A stretch of 64,000 nucleotides of DNA, from positions 2,628,501 to 2,692,500 of the forward strand of contig NZ_SLYP02000001.1 in the NCBI RefSeq assembly GCF_004341505.2. The letters are read 5' to 3'. The notes under the pieces are model-generated. The model had not been told where the DNA came from and did no database searches. It worked only from the letters and a program-made list of their open reading frames with translations. The position numbers were made by a program, and so were the translations under genes. This document shows, one piece after another, positions 61,914-64,000 of the stretch. The DNA is from Sphingomonas sp. JUb134. Lineage in GTDB: Bacteria > Pseudomonadota > Alphaproteobacteria > Sphingomonadales > Sphingomonadaceae. Position 1 is the first letter of the stretch. The number at the start of each line of letters is the position of its first letter.

Positions 61914-63278
61914 ATGGTGAAGGCGAAGCTGACCAAGCAGTTTGTGGATGCGCTGGAGCCGGACGCGGATCCTCGCAAGCGGCTCACCGTGTGGGATACT
62001 GAGCTACCCGGGTTTGGGCTAACTGTCACGCCGCCGGGAGTTCGTGGCGGATGCGTGAAGTCATACATCGTCCAGTATCGCCCAGGCGGGCGCGGGACAC
62101 CGACGCGTCGCATCACGATCGGTCGCCACGGGGCAGAATGGCAACCAGCGACAGCTCGTGCGGAGGCCGCGGAGTTGATGCGTCAGCGGCGTACGGGTGT
62201 TGATCCGTTCGAGGAGCGCAAGCGCCGACGGCAGGCCGAGATCGACGCCCGAGAGCAGACCGAACAGGCGGAGAAGGTGGCGCGGCGCTTCGAGTATGTG
62301 GCGTTCCGGGCGGAGTTCGTGGACCGATACGCCAAGCCCAACCAGGCGCGGAGTTGGAAGCAAACAGAGGCAGCGCTTCGGGATCTGGACGGCAAGTTTG
62401 CTGGGCAGCGCGTGGACCTGCTGGCCCGGGACGACATCAGTTCGGGGCTGAGCGAGTTGAAGAGGCGGAGCCCGTCGGCCGCAATCGCGGCACACAAGGC
62501 GCTTCGGAAGCTTTATAATTGGGCCAACAGCGAGACGCTGTTCAGTTGGCATCCCATGCGCGAGATGAGCGCTCCAGCGAAGACGAAAGTGCGCGCCCGG
62601 GTGCTCTCCGGTGCCGAACTAAAGGTCATCTGGGAGGCGGCCGGAGACCTCGGGTACCCATTCGGCCTGATGTATCAGGTGATCCTATGCACCGGGCTGC
62701 GGCTTACCGACGTGTCGGAGGCGACTTGGGGCGAATACCACTCCGAGCACGAGGCTCTGATCATCCGGGCGGAGCGAATGAAAAGGCACCCTCACGACGT
62801 GCGGGGCGACTTCTTGGTGCCGCTGAACCTATCGGCGGTCGCGATTATCGAGGCAATCCGAGAGGCGCCGGTCCGCTATTCGCCAGCGCTTGCGAAGGGC
62901 AACCGTCCGATCTTCACGACCTCGGGCAAAGCGCCCGTGAAGGGGTTCAGCTATTCGAAGGCCGCTCTGGACGCCAAGATCAAGGAGAAGTTGGGAGCTC
63001 CGTTGCCGCATTGGACGACCCACGACCTGCGCCGTACGATGGCAACGGCGATGCAGCCGCTCGGAGTGCCTCCCTCGATCATTGATCGTCTACAGGATCA
63101 CCGGGATAAGGAGCAGTCAAAGACCGCTCTTCACTACCAGCATTGGGACTATGTCGAGGAAAAGCGCGACGCAGCCAAGCTGTACGGGCAGTATCTTGCC
63201 GGGGTGATTTTCGGGGCGAAAGAATACGAGCCACTGGTGCGGAAGGTCTCCTTCCGCCTTGAGCGGGAAGATGAATGA
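61914..63278 (+). CDS. int: Tyrosine integrase with DUF4102 arm-binding domain
   Basis: A 454-residue P4-type integrase. The N-terminal DUF4102 domain (LTKQFVDALEPDADPRKRL, DTELPGFGLTVTPPG) is followed by the SAM-like core domain and the catalytic domain: Arg in CTGLRLTDV, TTHDLRRTMA and the nucleophile Tyr in TALHYQHWDY. It starts 142 bases from the tRNA fragment and is presumably the enzyme that integrated there. The ATG is one base after GGAGG, so the GTG at the next codon may be used instead. Confidence 0.93.
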   Translation: MVKAKLTKQFVDALEPDADPRKRLTVWDTELPGFGLTVTPPGVRGGCVKSYIVQYRPGGRGTPTRRITIGRHGAEWQPATARAEAAELMRQRRTGVDPFEERKRRRQAEIDAREQTEQAEKVARRFEYVAFRAEFVDRYAKPNQARSWKQTEAALRDLDGKFAGQRVDLLARDDISSGLSELKRRSPSAAIAAHKALRKLYNWANSETLFSWHPMREMSAPAKTKVRARVLSGAELKVIWEAAGDLGYPFGLMYQVILCTGLRLTDVSEATWGEYHSEHEALIIRAERMKRHPHDVRGDFLVPLNLSAVAIIEAIREAPVRYSPALAKGNRPIFTTSGKAPVKGFSYSKAALDAKIKEKLGAPLPHWTTHDLRRTMATAMQPLGVPPSIIDRLQDHRDKEQSKTALHYQHWDYVEEKRDAAKLYGQYLAGVIFGAKEYEPLVRKVSFRLEREDE

Positions 63279-63410
63279 CGCACGCGTCTTTCCCAGCCCG
63301 TCCCTCCGACCAAGCGTGCCGGGATCGCGTCGAGCCGTGAACCTGTGCACGGATGCCCCACGATAGCTATCCACTGCCAAAGATGGCCGCACCTCAAGAC
63401 GGAGTGCGGC

Positions 63411-63641
63411 ATGAAGGACGAAAGCAAGCTTGCAGAACCCGCGTATTTTTCGGTTCAGGACGTGGCGGAATATACCGGCCTATCCGCCGACTTTTGGAAC
63501 CGGCTTCGGAGCGCCGGCGGCGGCCCCCAGTACGTAAAGTTGTCTCCGAAGGCTGTGCGTTATCGCCGTGCGGACATCGACGCGTGGATGGCGGATCGAC
63601 TTTGCCGCAGCACCTTCGATGATGGAAAGGTAGCCGCATGA
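63411..63641 (+). CDS. AlpA/excisionase-like helix-turn-helix protein
   Basis: A 76-residue protein: YFSVQDVAEYTGLSADFWNR is a MerR/AlpA-type helix-turn-helix, and VRYRRADIDAWMAD is the usual closing motif. Such proteins act as recombination directionality factors or regulators of nearby integrase genes. The start has GGAG ten bases upstream. Confidence 0.85.
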   Translation: MKDESKLAEPAYFSVQDVAEYTGLSADFWNRLRSAGGGPQYVKLSPKAVRYRRADIDAWMADRLCRSTFDDGKVAA

Positions 63642-63773
63642 TCGGGCGGCGTGGTGGCGCCCCGGCAACGCCTAGGACGGCCGGGGCGGACCTAGCTGGC
63701 GGGCGGGGTCGGCCGGGTTCTATTGGCGTCCACTGCGCTCAGACGCTTCGTGCACAGCCCAACGGAGGCTCGC

Positions 63774-64000
63774 ATGAGTAGCAGTTGTTCTGACAATGTA
63801 GTGACCCTAACTACGGGCGCCCCTTTCTTGCGGACCGGGCACGCCTTCGCACGGGTTGAGGTTCTCGACGATGTCGAGCCAAGCCGCTTCTTGGTAGCGG
63901 TTCGATTCGCCGACGGAGGCTATCTCTTCACTCCGTGCTCTTACACCTATGCTCAAGCGTTACTGGAAGCGCGCCAGCGTGCTGATGCACTTGGCGTTAT
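63774..64000 (+). CDS. Hypothetical protein (partial)
   Basis: An open frame from an ATG with CGGAGG seven to twelve bases upstream runs off the right edge (75 codons seen; MSSSCSDNVVTLTTG, then VAVRFADGGYLFTPC). No family recognised. It lies in the second integrative element. Confidence 0.55.
   Translation, partial: MSSSCSDNVVTLTTGAPFLRTGHAFARVEVLDDVEPSRFLVAVRFADGGYLFTPCSYTYAQALLEARQRADALGV

Overview
The window reads as high-GC chromosome from a sphingomonad-type alphaproteobacterium. Pointers are the CtrA response regulator, the exosortase A (XrtA) exopolysaccharide locus, a TonB-dependent receptor, heavy use of ATGA/GTGA start-stop overlaps, and a DUF2141 protein. The genus is an inference; no rRNA gene is present to confirm it.

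Layout. (1) Positions 1-16.1 kb hold an XrtA/PEP-CTERM-type exopolysaccharide locus. A tightly overlapping minus-strand operon runs, in transcription order, export lipoprotein, chain-length determinant, tyrosine kinase, outer-membrane protein, ATPase, deacetylase, FemAB-like protein, glycosyltransferase, XrtA-EpsI fusion, and an asparagine-synthase-like gene cut by the window edge. A second minus operon (acyl-CoA ligase, PLP decarboxylase) is divergent from a plus operon (acyl carrier protein, two XrtA-associated hydrolases). One hydrolase carries an in-frame palindromic repeat insertion. (2) 16.1-23.3 kb: thioredoxin reductase, a cyclophilin, a Tat-exported beta-helix protein, a TonB receptor and a TauE-like exporter. 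(3) 23.3-32.1 kb: a compact cluster that looks built to make and export an unusual phospho-headgroup lipid or polyol-phosphate glycolipid. It has two nucleotidyltransferases, a CDP-glycerol-type polymerase, a CDP-alcohol phosphatidyltransferase, a flippase, a DAG/ceramide-kinase-like protein, a Tam41-like CDP-lipid synthase candidate and a GT2. (4) 32.1-45.5 kb: housekeeping genes (antiporter, OmpA lipoprotein, msrC, arfB, RluA, VanY-like peptidase, wrbA, pirin, LysR, AI-2E permease, ctrA, Atm1-type ABC exporter, cyclophilin, queA).

(5) About 45.49-55.82 kb is a genomic island inserted inside the 3' end of queA. It supplies a substitute queA C-terminus at its left end, and the displaced native 3' end survives at its right end. 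The island carries an orphan beta-class DNA methyltransferase, a membrane-anchored PIN-like protein, an IS66 element, an IS21 element, and an integrase whose N-terminus has been removed at the IS21 end. (6) 55.9-58.2 kb returns to ordinary chromosome (citrate-lyase-beta-like gene, sugar porter). (7) 58.5-61.5 kb is an accessory acyltransferase plus esterase pair. (8) From 61.73 kb a second integrative element begins at a tRNA-Gly(CCC) 3' fragment, with its own integrase and an excisionase-like gene, and runs off the window.

The strongest candidates for something undescribed are the lipid-headgroup cluster in (3) and the interrupted methyltransferase/PIN-like gene pair in (5).
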